Positions 12,054-24,369 of a stretch of DNA of 64,000 nt are shown piece by piece. The stretch comes from Isoetes taiwanensis (Eukaryota > Streptophyta > Lycopodiopsida > Isoetales > Isoetaceae), in the NCBI GenBank assembly GCA_021234155.1, contig JAJEKV010000048.1:1145873-1209872 (forward strand), in the 5' to 3' direction. The translations under genes were made by a program, and so were the position numbers. The notes under the pieces are model-generated. The model did not search any database. It had not been told where the DNA came from and saw nothing but the letters and a program-made list of their open reading frames with translations. Position 1 is the stretch's first letter. Each line of letters begins with the position of its first letter.

Positions 12054-15000
12054 ATGGCTATGGCGCTCAACTGGGCAGCTCAAGTCTCATACTCTCTGCT
12101 GCCTAAGTTACCCTTTCCCATATTTCCTTCCACCCGGTCTCCCATGAGACCAATGCAAATCTTAATTTTATGTGAGAATTGTGCTCCAAAACATGAATGG
12201 GAGTTTCCTTGCAGAAAACAAACCGGATTATCATTTCTGACTGTGTCTCTAAGCGTCATTCTTGCAGCTTCCAGCCCAAATTCTGTTGAAGCAATTCCTT
12301 CTCTTCTGCAAATTTCAAATTCCTCTATCCAAGTTGAAAACCTGTCAGTTACTAGATCTTGTGGACAGTTTGAAGTAGGGTCCGCAGATGGTCCTGAGGC
12401 AATTAATCCAACAGCACTACCTTACTCAGCGGATGTTCAAAAATCAACGGGCTGTTCTGATCCTGAAGTTGGTCTTAAGACAGATAAAGATGCATACACA
12501 GAAGTTACTGACGAATCCATCGTAGAAGAAGCATGGCAAATTGTCAATGAAGTTTTCCTTGATGCTAGAGTGAACTCTTGGTCTCCTGAAGACTGGCAGG
12601 TAAGCATCAATAATGGCGCTTGATTTGTTGATATATGAATCTGCTCATTCTACAAGGTGCAATTTGTGTTTATTTTATTTCCAGAAGCAGAGAGAGGATA
12701 TTCTTAGAAGACCCATCCGGAGCAGGATGGCAGCATACTCAACGATTAGAAGTATGCTGTCCACATTAAATGACCCATTTACTAGATTTCTCACACCAGA
12801 TGAGGTATATGTGCATTGCTCCAAACATAAATTTGTGACAAACATGTATTTGGTATTTGTGATTGGCATTCCGTTTGAGTTATCTTAAATAAGTAATTTA
12901 GTAGGATAACATGTTGCTTAACAAACATTTAGCCTCGTAGTTTTCATCGTTTCTTCCTTCAATGCCTCAATATCTAGAAATTTTATTCTCCAGCTGCTTA
13001 TACATAAATTTAGAGTAGCAATGACTATGTTTATGAGCCAAGGACACTGGATCACAGTATCAGAGTCCAATCTGTTAGCTTCAATTGGCCTATCATAAAG
13101 CAGTAAGATGCTACATTCTTTTATGTATTATAATAGTGCACCTTTGTGTCTGTAGATATGAGTTTATTCTGATCATGCTCAATCAGTAGTCAGTAATTCA
13201 AGCATGTAACAAATATACGGCAATTTATAACGTGTTTTATGCAATCAATAATGGGGATATTGATGTGTAAATATTTTCTCACATGCAGGATGTTCTGTCT
13301 CTTAACAGTTTTTACGAATGTCAAAGTATGATATTACTGGAGTCGGGTTAAACATAGGCGAAGTTTCTGAAGAGAATGGGGCTGTTTCTCTCAAGGTCCT
13401 TGGAGTAATACTTCAAAGCCCAGCTCAGATAGCTGGAATTAAAGAAGTGAGTCATCTTGTTGACAAATTCACCAAATATGTGTAAATTGGCTTTTCTGTT
13501 TAAGCTTTCCTTCCAATGCCATAAAATTTCTTAGTCCCATTTTTGAGAACAAGTGGGCATTTTTACGCGCTTCAAACTTAATAATCATTTTGAAGCTAAT
13601 ACGGTCCCCTGATGCTAAATTAGGGTGATGAAGTTTTATCTGTGGATGGGAATGATGTTGCTGGGAAAAACGCATTTGAAGTGGCTTCTCTCATTCAAGG
13701 ACTGAAGGGCACTCCTGTCTCTATTAAGGTTTGTTTGTACCCTCTTCTAGGACCTTCATTTATTGTATGCAGATGAATGGGAATGGCTGCAGCCTGTCTG
13801 ATATGGGAACTACTATAGAATTTAAAAACCTTTCTTGTGGGTAATGCCAATTTCCTCCTAGGAAGCAAGGCTAACAGCTACTATATTGCTCTAGATTCGA
13901 CATGGGGCTTGTGCTAGCCCACAGGTATTAACACTGATACGACAACAGGACATCCGTAGTCCAGTATACTATCGTTTGGAGCGCATACCCAATAATGAAG
14001 GCCTTAATGGTTATATCCGCATCAAGGAATTCAATGCATTAGCTAAAAGAGACTTGGTGACAGGTAAATTATCTGTACCTGGTTTCAAAGAGGCACTACA
14101 ATATATGTATGTTATCACTGCATAAGGGAAACTATTCAGGATTAGGGTGAAAAAGTGGAGGTGTGGTTGATGAAATGATCCCTAGCTGTCTCACAGGTCC
14201 AAAGATCTTAAGCATCCTCAATTTGTGAAGGTTGCCTGAAGGTTACTACACAGCTGGAAACTTAGAGTGGTCCTGGGTGACATGTTCGTTTATTTTATAT
14301 ATTCCTTGATTGACATCTTAGAGTATCTTGATTACAACTATCCTGTTTTTCTGATCAAATAACAGTCATTGATTTTGACATGTTTGTTGTTCCTGTAGCT
14401 ATGAACAGGCTATCTAATGCAGGAGCAACTTCTTTCACCCTTGATTTGCGGGACAATCTTGGTGGCCTTGTTCAGGTAATGATCTGCAGGCTTATTACAA
14501 GGACAAGAAATGTCCCAAGTCAATGTAGACCCGATGTCAAATTGCAACTGCTTTACATTATGTGTGTTTCTTTATCAATCAATCTGGTGGACATTTACAA
14601 CATATTTTGCAAGGGCCGTATTTCATTAATAAAACAGATACGCCTGTAAGTGGTATGCTTTTCTCAAAGCTGCTCTGCAGTGTTGCTGCTATGCTTTTGG
14701 ATTTGCGGCTGCTGATAGATGGCGAACTGGTGACTATCAATGTCCAATGCTATGTCCAGATTTATATTGTTTGCATTATTTCGAATTACACACTTGAGTT
14801 TGCATTACATAATTCCTTTTAACATGAACTTTTCTTTCGTAGGCTGGCATTGAGACTGCAAAACTTTTCCTGGAGGATGGTGAAACAGTATGTGTACTGC
14901 TCTCTCAGCTTTGCATATCAGCATGGTGAATGGCTGCATGTTTCCCACCTAAATCATTTGTTAAAACATTAAATTTGCTGTTCTTGATTCGAAGTAAGCT

Positions 15001-15996
15001 ATTTTTATGTGATTCATAGTTCATGCAAGCACAATTAATCAATGCATGCTCTCAATTCCAGTCCTTGCGACTATTCCACAAACATATATTGTTAGTTTTT
15101 ATAACAGTACATATTGTATAAGGACCTGTACAAACCAAAATCATGATCAATTGCATTTCATTGAGTCATCTTATATGAAGATTGTCGTAGTTTTATTCTA
15201 AAACAGCAAAAAGAAGATTCCTTTTCTGATCGCATATGTGTTCAGGTAGTATATACTGCGCGGAGAAATTTAGAGTCTTTAAAAAATGTGGTTGCTACTG
15301 GGTTGCCTCTGACAAGGTCCCCTGTTATGGTATGTATAAACTCTGTTGTCTAACATGAAGTACCTTGTCGACCTTAATTGCAAATTTGTCTCTTATTAGT
15401 GGTATTATTATTATTACTATATTATATGGTCGCCCTTTTGTAGGTGCTCATAAATGAGAAAACCGCAAGTGCAAGTGAAATTGTAAGTACAAATAGATTG
15501 TTTTTAAATGTTTCATACGTAGGAATGTTTATCAAACTATGTAAGAAGGTAAGAAGCACTGTCATCTTTGAACATCTTGGCAGGTAGCAGCTGCTTTACA
15601 TGATAACTGCAGAGCAGTTTTAGTGGGAAGACACACTTTTGGCAAGGTAATCTATCCTGCCAGTGTTTTAGTTTTGGCTGCTGACCGGTGGATTATTTAT
15701 ATGCAAGCTTAATCTGCAGGGCTTGATACAATCAGTCTATGAGTTAGGTGATGGTTCAGGAATTGTATTAACCGTCGGCAAATATGTAACGCCGCATCAT
15801 CAAGACATAGACAGAAATGGCATTAAGCCAGATTTTACACATTTTCCAGGTACAAATGTTCAAAATCGGGAAGGTTGTTTTATATTGCTAAATAAGAAGT
15901 TCCGTGACAAACAATGACCTTATCTGAATGTCAGACGTAGAAGAAGCAAGGGAGAAGCTTCAACTCTGCAGGACAACCAGCTTTAACATGCATTAG
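12054..15996 (+). CDS. CTPA: C-terminal processing peptidase, D1-protease (CtpA) family, thylakoid lumen
   Basis: Family S41A peptidases remove the C-terminal extension of the photosystem II D1 precursor in the thylakoid lumen. Twelve exons with GT-AG borders and matching phases give 525 aa: 12054-12599, 12685-12804, 13309-13446, 13624-13728, 13895-14063, 14399-14475, 14843-14887, 15246-15329, 15444-15482, 15584-15646, 15720-15849, 15935-15996. The N-terminus is a bipartite transit peptide: a basic stretch, then a hydrophobic segment ending near SVEA. The PDZ domain spans about residues 223-310 (YDITGVGL onward). The catalytic core holds GYIRIKEFNA, DLRDNLGGL and TASASEI, with Ser437 as nucleophile and Lys462 in TFGKG as general base, 25 residues apart as in bacterial Tsp. 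The Met at 12054 is the first in frame; the next is two codons on. The mature part follows plant CtpA closely. About 80 poorly conserved residues follow the transit peptide. Confidence 0.95.
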
Positions 15997-16421
15997 TAGG
16001 TCAATACAAACGGAATTATGATCTCCTTGCCCAAGCTGATTCACTGTTTTATATTGGAATCCTGTTACGTGAATTGGTCCCCTTAGTTTATTAGACAGAT
16101 TTGAGACTCACATGGCTCCAGTAAGCCAGCTCTAAAGCTCTTGCAGCAATACATGGGAAGCGATAATGGACACAGGCATATCATAATATCTCAGCCGGTC
16201 TTCAAGTGGAGCCAACAATAGACAAAATCTCAGAGTCAGAATGTATTTGCTAAAAAAGTTAGCAAGCTTGCAAAGAAGAGAGAGAATGGCAATTCATTAT
16301 GTTGTAATAATGTGCCCTATATGGCTGTCATATTTTTTTAAGCCACCCTTTTGGGCTCTACGTCAGCTCCATGTATAGATAGGACACAGTCTTAAACAAA
16401 TCGGTTTTCCATTACTTCAGA
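15997..16421 (+). other. 3' flank of the peptidase gene
   Basis: Probable 3' UTR and spacer. No other signal was recognised. Confidence 0.4.
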
Positions 16422-17050
16422 ATAAGACATTTACTATTAAAATAAGACATGCCTTATAATCTTGGTTTTCCACATGCAGATTGAAGCAAGCAATTCGAAC
16501 AGGGAAAGCTGAAAATTTGCTGGATTTGCATCTCCTTCGTACACTGACCCTTCTTGCAAATTGAAGCAGCACTCAAAAAGTAAACCCCTTTTGCTTTTCT
16601 TGCTATACATATACAACAGCCAATTCTCAATAGAATGCAATTACCTCAGTGGTCAGGATGGATTCAAATAATGTAAAAAAATGGTGATTATATACATTTC
16701 AATCTTATGCTTCCAAAAGAGGCACTACAGACGTCAGAATGGATAAAAAAAGAAAGGTGGTTGAATATAAAGGTTTCCAAGCAATTCGTTTCGTATTGCG
16801 AGAGGGTATTTTGATATTGGTTAGGGCTAAGATTTTGGTATTGTATTATATAAAAAAGGGTATATTTTGCCTCATTTGAGGAGCTTACACCACACCATGA
16901 AAAAATAAGACACGTCTTATTTTTAGTTATATTTTCAAATAAGACTAGGTGTCTTATTTTATGGCAAGGAAAATTTCCCGGAATAAAATAAGACTCCATT
17001 TACAATTCAAACCTATTTCGAACCTAAATAAGACATGCCTTAATTTTATA
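16422..17050. repeat. Cluster of AATAAGAC palindromes, MITE-like
   Basis: AAATAAGACATGCCTTA occurs near both ends (about 16440 and 17025, same orientation). Two near-perfect palindromes lie inside: AAAATAAGAC / GTCTTATTTT at 16902-16923 and AAATAAGAC / GTCTTATTT at 16937-16959. Further AATAAGAC words sit at about 16423 and 16985. Repetition of one inverted word suggests a small fold-back element, though I could not define terminal repeats or a target duplication. Confidence 0.6.
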
Positions 17051-17869
17051 GTGGAAAAGTGATTTTCTTTTAGGACAGTAGGTGGCGAAATATCATTTGA
17101 TAAAATATATGACTTTTGGAAATAGAACTATCGTGGAAAAAGGGCCTTTTAATTGGCTTAAGGAAAATGTTTCTAATTTGGGGTGGTTATTTCTGGTTTT
17201 CTTTGTGCTTTTTACAATGGTATGCTTTTGGAAACCCATGAGGCAGGTTTTGGAGCACATGCCAAGAATTTTCTCCCGCATCCTGGCATGCCGTTCTTGT
17301 CGGCCAAAGCTTCTGATGCAGGGGACAGACCTGGATGCGAGACCTTGATGCGAGCAGGGGTGGTTTGCCTTTGCCTTTGGTGAAGCAAGCTTTGCTTGCT
17401 TGTGGGTTCAAATCCCATATTCGCTTTCTTTCTTCTTGGACAACCCCGTAAGTAATGGTAGTATGGCATGAAACCTTCAATCTCCATCTAGGTTTGCATC
17501 TAAATCCAGATCAGGGCGTTTGCATCTAGATCTGGGCGTCTGCATCTCCATCTAGATTTGCTGGCAAGTATTGGCTAAGGCTAGGATAGAATCGACAGAG
17601 GCTAGGTTCGATTATGCCGGTTGGTCGGAAGCATTGGTGAGAAGCATCAGGTCAGAAGCATGAGGTTCTACATTTACACAGGTCTATATTTACACAAGCT
17701 GAGGGTCTGCTTAGTTTTGCATCTGTTAGACGCAGTCGATCCGCAGGAGCAGCCTGTTTAAACAACTATTTTCGGGGGATACCAGGGTTGGGTTACCCCA
17801 ACAAAGATTTTTTTTTTTACTGCATTGTTTGTGGATTTTCCATGTGAATAATGGTCTCAATATTTTTGA
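17051..17869. other. Repeat-like intergenic DNA with a Pol III B-box-like word
   Basis: No gene. TGGGTTCAAATCCCA at about 17403-17417 matches a tRNA T-arm/B box, but no acceptor stem or D-arm surrounds it, so a SINE head or chance match is likelier than a tRNA. The overlapping ORFs at 17183-17487 resemble no known family. Confidence 0.4.
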
Positions 17870-18475
17870 CCATGCAAGCCGATGTGCACCAAAAAAAAAA
17901 ATTTCCTATCTACCCCCCCTTGGTCTAGTCACTCATCCCATCCAATCTCCCCCCGCCATGTGGTGCCTCCAGGCATATGAGCTGGAAACGGGCCAGACAT
18001 CATGTGGAGACAGCATGCAAATCTTAATAATACACGTCATATTAAGCCTTTTATACCCTATCCTCCATTTTGCTAAATGCCCGTGGGATAAACCCTAAAA
18101 AATTTTCAGGCCAAGATCTGGATCTGTTGAACAATCTAACTACCTAATCATGATTGAATGCTCCCGGATTGACCTATTCTAAACCAAAAACTGCCAAATT
18201 AAGAAAAAAGACAAAGATTTGAGCCGGATTTACCAAGAAGAGACCGAAACAGTGGATTATGAAAAGGTAAAATTGTTTACAGAGATTTTCGGGGGGCTTT
18301 GGACGCAAGAATTGATCGGGATTTCTCATTTAGAGGCCGATTTGACTAACTGCTGCTTGAATTTGCCTTCCTTGCTTTTTGAATCCATGGATTACTTGAA
18401 GCAATTTGATTATTTGCTATTATAAAGACTTTTTGATCCTGTGCCCAAGACAACAGAGCTTGGGAATCTCTTGTA
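17870..18475 (+). repeat. Dispersed repeat, copy 2
   Basis: Second copy of the family at 6655-7250, in the same orientation and with the landmarks in the same order, ending in CCCAAGACAACAGAGCTTGG. Confidence 0.7.
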
Positions 18476-19549
18476 TGACTGTATGATTATCCTTTGAATG
18501 AAAATCTTGTTTCAAGCATACCTCAGGTTACATCATATTCTGTTGTATTGATAAAAATCAACATAAAAAATTAGACTAAATTGCCTTTATTGACAATCTG
18601 TGTGAGCATTTGGCAAGTTCTAGCATTGCATATAGGATAATGCTTAAATAGAGAGTTAACCAAATAGGTAGAAAGCATAAAGAGCATGAAAAAATATCAA
18701 AAAAAAAACAATTTGCAACAGCCTGTTTTCAATATTTTGGAAATCATTGCATTTTTTAGGCAAAATATCCCTCCTTGGAGATTCTAGCTTCAATTTTGAT
18801 CAAACAAAAAGTTCTCTCTTGCTTGCAGACTTGTGAGAAGTGTTAAGAATTCCCAAAACTCAGAAAAGATCAGCATAGATCGATTTGCAAAACCTTGCTT
18901 GTTGTTTTGGCCTGTAATAGTCCGTTTGCAAAGAATTTGAATTTTAGGTCTTTCTTACACCTATTTTTGCAAAAGAAGTGGTTGATCCTTGTGTGCAGGC
19001 CGCAGAGATAGAATCAAGTGACAGAACTCAAAAAAGATTCACATCCTTTGATCTGCAAAAAATTGCTCACTGCCAGGGATATTGACTTATTTTTTACTTG
19101 GCCAGGAGTGCAAATTTGAGTGATCTTTGCAAATTCGTTGGTATCTGACTTTAGGCTCCAGATTCTTTGAGACTATAAGCATCCTTTTGAATTGAAATCA
19201 TGATAAAATCTCATCCTGCTTGCAAATGGCATCATTTTTGCTGAGGCGTCCTTTTTGCTGATTTGGGAAAGCAATACTGATCTTGTGTTTAGGCTTTCTT
19301 CCTGCAATTTTCTTGCACATTGTGGTTGACTTAAGCAACTTGGAGGTTCTAAGCCATTGAGGTTGAAGGTTTGCCAGGAACACCTTCAACAACTCCAAAA
19401 GGCCATTCCAAGTGAAGACCATGTAGATCTGAGGACAATACCACCACTGAAGTTCCACCCCGAAGACACAAGAAGATAAAAACAAGTTCAAAGAAGCTCT
19501 CTTCCACGCGTTAACTTGGGCCATCATCCCAAATGCATAAAGATACTAC
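18476..19549. other. AT-rich intergenic DNA
   Basis: No gene recognised. A 109-codon minus-strand ORF at 19198-19527 has no motif I recognise. It may belong to the retroposon that ends at 19550. Confidence 0.35.
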
Positions 19550-19640
19550 AAGGAAGGAAGGAAGGAAGGAAAAATTTTTAACGTCCACGGAACCCAATCG
19601 GGTTATGGGACCAAGTACATAAGGGAAAGAAGTGGACCGA
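19550..19640 (-). mobile_element. Retroposon 3' end with (AAGG)n tail, copy 1
   Basis: An (AAGG)n microsatellite at 19550-19571 is followed by AACGTCCACGGAACCCAATC and TATGGGACCAAGTACA. The same block follows an (AATAG)n microsatellite at 54111. A conserved end next to a different short tandem repeat at each site is how RTE-type non-LTR elements and some SINEs terminate. Confidence 0.5.
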
Positions 19641-20510
19641 AGATCCAAACAAGAACACAAGCCCTTAAACCCACAGCGTGAGCTAGAACACAACCATCAT
19701 GACCGGTTCCACCCGTTGCCGGGATGACACAAGAAGACCGAAAAAAAGTTCAAAACAAGCATACCTTCATACCTCCCAGCAAAGCTTCACCAAGCAACTT
19801 AGTAACCTCTTCACAAACTGGGTCTTTGGGGCCAAAATCCCAAAGGTGCCTCCTCACCCATAAAGAGCGGACACTCAGGCACACACAAGGAGCTCCAACG
19901 CCATCCATCACTGCATCCGCTCGGGCAGGCCTCAGGCAGCGCCTCAGGCATGCGCCAGGCGGAGGCGCCGGGGAGCACCTCAAAGATTATCAAGCCTTAG
20001 ATTGATACAATCCAATCCATGGAATATTGGGCCAATCATTAACATCCCAACACAGAGGAGCTTAGTTGTACTTCTGTGTGCCCATGTCTCCAACACAAAG
20101 TGCATAAATGATGTCACTACTATTTTGAGTTTACATTATTGAATCTCAAGGTGTCACTATAAGAGCCTTAGAAAAATTAGGCTCAAACAAATATTCATCT
20201 CAAACATAAAAAGAGTCTTGCATTATATATGTTGTGATAATAGTCTCTATTAAGGGGCAAAGGGGCCTTTACGCATTAGCACCAGCAATTACTTATTCAC
20301 ACTTGAGTACAAGCTTTTGCATAGCATTTAAGAAAGCATGCAACTTGCACGATCTAATCATTTGGCAAACTCAAAAAAGTGCTATGGCTACCACCATTAA
20401 TTTATGCCATACTACACAAAGTCCTGTTGGCTTTGCCATATGCATGATTCTGAGGAAATGTCATTTATTAACATGGTAGTTGTCTGAAATAGGGCAATGA
20501 ACTATGGGTT
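19641..20510. other. Intergenic DNA with a GC-rich patch
   Basis: A GC-rich stretch at about 19910-19985 (GCGCCTCAGGCATGCGCCAGG) stands out from the AT-rich surroundings. The ORFs on both strands here overlap it and look like shadows of its composition. No gene recognised. Confidence 0.35.
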
Positions 20511-20620
20511 GTGCTACAAGTTGCAAGAATACAATAAGCAATTCAAGAATAGAGTTTTGATGTGAGCTACAAGTTGCAAGAATACAATAAGCAATTCAAG
20601 AATAGAGTTTTGATGTGATG
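20511..20620 (+). repeat. 55-bp perfect tandem duplication
   Basis: The block GCTACAAGTTGCAAGAATAC through GAGTTTTGATGTGA is present twice head to tail with no visible difference, implying a recent duplication. Confidence 0.95.
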
Positions 20621-22036
20621 GATGTATGACAAATAGGTTTATATATTTGTACATGATTGAAGTCATGAATTGGATTGAATTGACTAATGAAGTCTTATCT
20701 TGTTACTGTTTGAATTACTATCAAGGGAAGTCATATCCTAAGTTACATCTTTATTTTTGTTCAAGTGAAGTCTGATCCTAAGTTACATCTTTATTTACAA
20801 AACTTTGACCTGAAAATATGCCAGACATCTACTAATCAAATATGATTTTCTCAACTTTAATCAGAAATCCGATGTGGTAAGAGGAGTCTTATATGAACCC
20901 AAAAGAACTAGCGTGGCCCTGAGAAGCCCGACTGACCCTCCCAATTTAGACCCTTGCGCCAGGTCCTCACCAGGCGAAATTGCCTGGCACATTATTAAAT
21001 TGATTATCTAAGATAGCTCTGATCAACATGAAGAAATTAGGTAAGTCCACGTGTAGGATGCTGTTGTATCAATATCACAAGGATGGCTCTAGGGAAACAG
21101 GGACCTGATTGGCGCTCGGGACTCGGGAGATGCCAGCAGGACATGGCAGACTGATTATGCACATTTTTTGACAGCCCAGCTATAGTGAAGCACTTCCCTT
21201 TCGCAGAATGTGGCCCCGGCATTGGTGCCCGTTGTTTTCTTCCTTTCTGACCTTGTGCGCATTTGGGTCTGGTAATGGAATTGGGATGTTTTTCTACAAA
21301 TTTGTTCACAGGACCTGAACTGATTGCTGGCAGTTTTACTTCCCTGAAGAGAGGATTGCAGGGTTGGTTCGCTATGAGCATTGCTTACGTAGGGGTAGAA
21401 GCAGGCAAGAGTTGGTCAAGGTTTTGACATGTTTATCTCTTATGGAAGAGCTTTGCCCACAATATTTAGGTATATTTTGAGTTTGGGCTGGACGGCTTAA
21501 GATCCCGTACAATGCAATCGTCGCTGAATCTCAGGTTCGTAGTATTTTCTTAAAAGCATCTCTACATGTATGAATTCTGTGGCCTACTTGTGAATGCTCC
21601 GTATTGGATTATCTGCTTAGTGTTCATAGGACGTTGTTCCAGTTTCATAAATATGGGCGACCCCAATTGAGTTAATTGTCTTATTTAAATAATGTTTCAG
21701 GCCATTGGCACTCTGATCATCCACATTTGTACTACTTAGTATAGAAATATCATTCTCATGCCTGCCAATGTTCTGAAGATAAGAATTTTGCATTTTGGCT
21801 TCTCATAACTCAACATCAGGTGGCAAATTAGGCTTCAGATTTGTAAAGCTATAGTGTTTTTTAATAATAACAGTTTTCCAACAAGATTATTTGATATTGG
21901 GTGTCAGAAGTTCTAAATGTACATCTATCACTTACTAACAACAGATGGCAGAGTGTTGTTTGTATATTAAAAGCTCTGTTCTACTACTTTCTTACAGGTA
22001 GTTGATGTCGCCAGTTAAGGTATTGAACACGGAGAT
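20621..22036 (+). other. Upstream region of the esterase-like gene
   Basis: This stretch probably holds promoter and 5' UTR. A donor-like CTCAG|GTTCGT at about 21534 and an acceptor TTCTTACAG at about 21999 would frame a 5' UTR intron ending 38 bp before the start codon. A minus-strand ORF at 21037-21381 resembles nothing known. Confidence 0.35.
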
Positions 22037-23533
22037 ATGCTGAACATTGGGATCAAGATCGCAAGCTGGCGATATAAGTATGCATTAAGACACTCCATTA
22101 GCACTAAAGATGGCAAAACAGTCGTTACTAGAGGTTCCTTAAGTAAAGTGCCGCCAAATGCTTCCTTTGTGGATGGTGTGGCAACCAAAGATTGTATTAT
22201 AGATCCTATAACAGCTTTATCAATTCGTATTTTTATTCCACAACAGTGTCTTGGCACTGACAACAACACAGGAAACAAGGCCTTCAGCTGGCTACCTGAA
22301 TGTACAGTTCTTGCAGACGATCTTACTTCAGATTTTAAAACCTTTTCGGAAGCTTCTGATGGTAGCTCTGTCAGCAGTGGCTGTGGGAGTTGTGAATATG
22401 ATAAGCTAGATGACTTTTTGAAGTTTGGGGGTGCATATTGCCCCCGGAAGGAAATTCATCAAGTGAAGTTACCTTTAATTATTCAGTTCCATGATGGTGC
22501 TTTTGTCAATGGCAGTAAGGATTCAGTATCCAATGATATCTTTTGTCGCAGAATAGCAAAAGCATGTAAGAGCATTGTGATTGCTGTTGACTACCGCTTG
22601 GCTCCTGAATATAAGTATCCATGTGCACAGGATGATGGAATTTCAGTGCTTAAATGGCTTTCAAAACAAGCTAGTCTTGCTGAATTTTCGCTATTAGATG
22701 AATCTCGGCATTTTCCTCATGGACTTGTTGAGTCCTTTGGTCATATGGTAGTTGATCCATGGGTTTCTGCACACGTTGATTTTTCAAGGTAAACTGTCCA
22801 ATATGTTAGCAATTTAGTATTTACTTGAAGTTATGCACAGCAGTTTCATATGAAAATCCATTCTCTCACATCTTTCGTTTGTTTCTCTGTTTCCTTCTTT
22901 TCTTGCAACATTGTTGAAAGCCATAGATGTTTCAAGTAAACAATTCAGGTTCCACTGCAATATTCAGTAACTTCCCTGTGATCCCTTGGCTTAATTGTTT
23001 CCAGGTGTGCCCTGTTAGGAGTTGGAGCTGGTGGGAACATTGCAGAGCAAGTAAGCCGTGTGTTTGTGAGATCTAGTTTGGAACTTGATCCTGTAAAAAT
23101 CATTGGCCAAATCTTAGTTTGCCCACTGTTTGGGGGAGTAACGCAATATCCATCAGAGGTGCTATTAGCTAATGCTCATTTCATGGACAGAGACACACTT
23201 GCCTTAGTGTGGAAATTGTTACTTCCTGAAGGAGAGTATCATCTTGACCATCCTGCCATTGATCCTCTCTTACCTTCTCAAATACCTTTGCTGGGGAAAA
23301 CTCCTTCCACACTAGTGATAACTGCTGAGCTGGATATGTTAAGGGACAGGGCAGCAGCATATGTGGAAGCACTCAAGCGTGCTCATGTTGATGCTACATT
23401 AGTAACCTTCAGAAATGCAGTGCATGGTTTTGCCACAGTTGATTGTCTGCTGGATACAAAGCCTGCACAAGCGTGTGTAGAGGATATAGCAATATGGTTT
23501 GGAAAACACATAAAACAGGATTATTGGGGGTAA
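22037..23533 (+). CDS. Carboxylesterase 11/16-like alpha/beta hydrolase lacking the nucleophile Ser
   Basis: Two exons, 22037-22788 and 23005-23533, join in phase (an Arg codon split AG|G) to give 426 aa. The order of motifs follows plant CXE11/CXE16-type carboxylesterases (hormone-sensitive-lipase group, GID1 relatives): VDGVATKD and DPITALSIRIF near residues 45-66, LPLIIQFHDGAF (145-156), DYRLAPEYKYP (185-195), LLGVGAGGNIA (254-264), AELDMLRDRA (359-368), NAVHGFAT (389-396), AEDIAIW-like end. The acid Asp361 and His391 of the triad are kept. The GxSxG nucleophile is GVGAG (Gly258), and the HGGG oxyanion loop is HDGA (152-155). The chain is otherwise full length with clean splice sites, so it is probably expressed. 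A binding or scaffold role, or a recent pseudogene, are both possible. The start was chosen because residues 1-20 align with the family N-terminus. Confidence 0.9.
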
Positions 23534-24369
23534 TTAATCTTACATTATTTGCAATCAGCCAAAAATGGAGCTCACACATTCTTGATGGACTTTTAATGCT
23601 GGAAGTTTGTTGAAGCAGCAACCCTTGAATAAATACCACCCCATCATAGTGCTTGTATCAGCGACATGAAGATGGATTTTGTAACCATGAATTTAGACAG
23701 TGTATCTATAATATGTATGCTATTTATGAGATTTGATTTTGAGACCACAGTCCTTGTGCAAGGCAATCCGAGCTGCATATACTTGTGAGAGTCTTCTGCA
23801 GCTTTCGTACATGGCTATCCATTACATGTATAACAAATCTATTAAATGTGGAGACAAGCAAGCTTTTGTGTGCCTTTTATCATGGAAGAAAAACTTTTGG
23901 ACTGTAGAAGTACTTGAGACTAAATATATAATAAGTACAGTCGTTCATGCATGACTCTTATTCTATCTTTTTAATTATATTCTTATGGTTAAGAGTAATA
24001 TATGAAAGGAAATCATCGACTACCAATAGGACACGGCTTTCCACTTGTCTCTTATCAATAAAAAAAAAAAAAAAAAAAAATAGGTTGACACTTGCAACGA
24101 AGTTTGGGTCATTTGGTATTATTGTAGAATATATTGACATCGTGATGAAGACGTGGGCGCGCAGTTGAATCCAAACTTCCAATTTCCAGGCCAATATCTT
24201 GGTCCCTTAATCTATTGTTTTAAGATCAGAAAGAAGTAACCATTCGGCCCCGCTTACATGTGTCCCCCATCTTTTTTCTGAACCATCTGTATCATCTCAG
24301 GATTACCACCTCCCACGCTAAAAAGCCCTTTCAATACATTCAGCAAATTGCTTCAACCCAAAGCATGGT
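23534..24369. other. Convergent intergenic region
   Basis: Holds the 3' ends of two convergent genes. A 21-base A run lies at 24060-24080, perhaps a retroposon tail. No other feature was recognised. Confidence 0.4.

Noticed and set aside
17403-17417. tRNA gene suggested by TGGGTTCAAATCCCA
   Set aside because: Only the T-arm-like word is present; the flanks cannot pair as an acceptor stem and no D-arm or anticodon arm fits.
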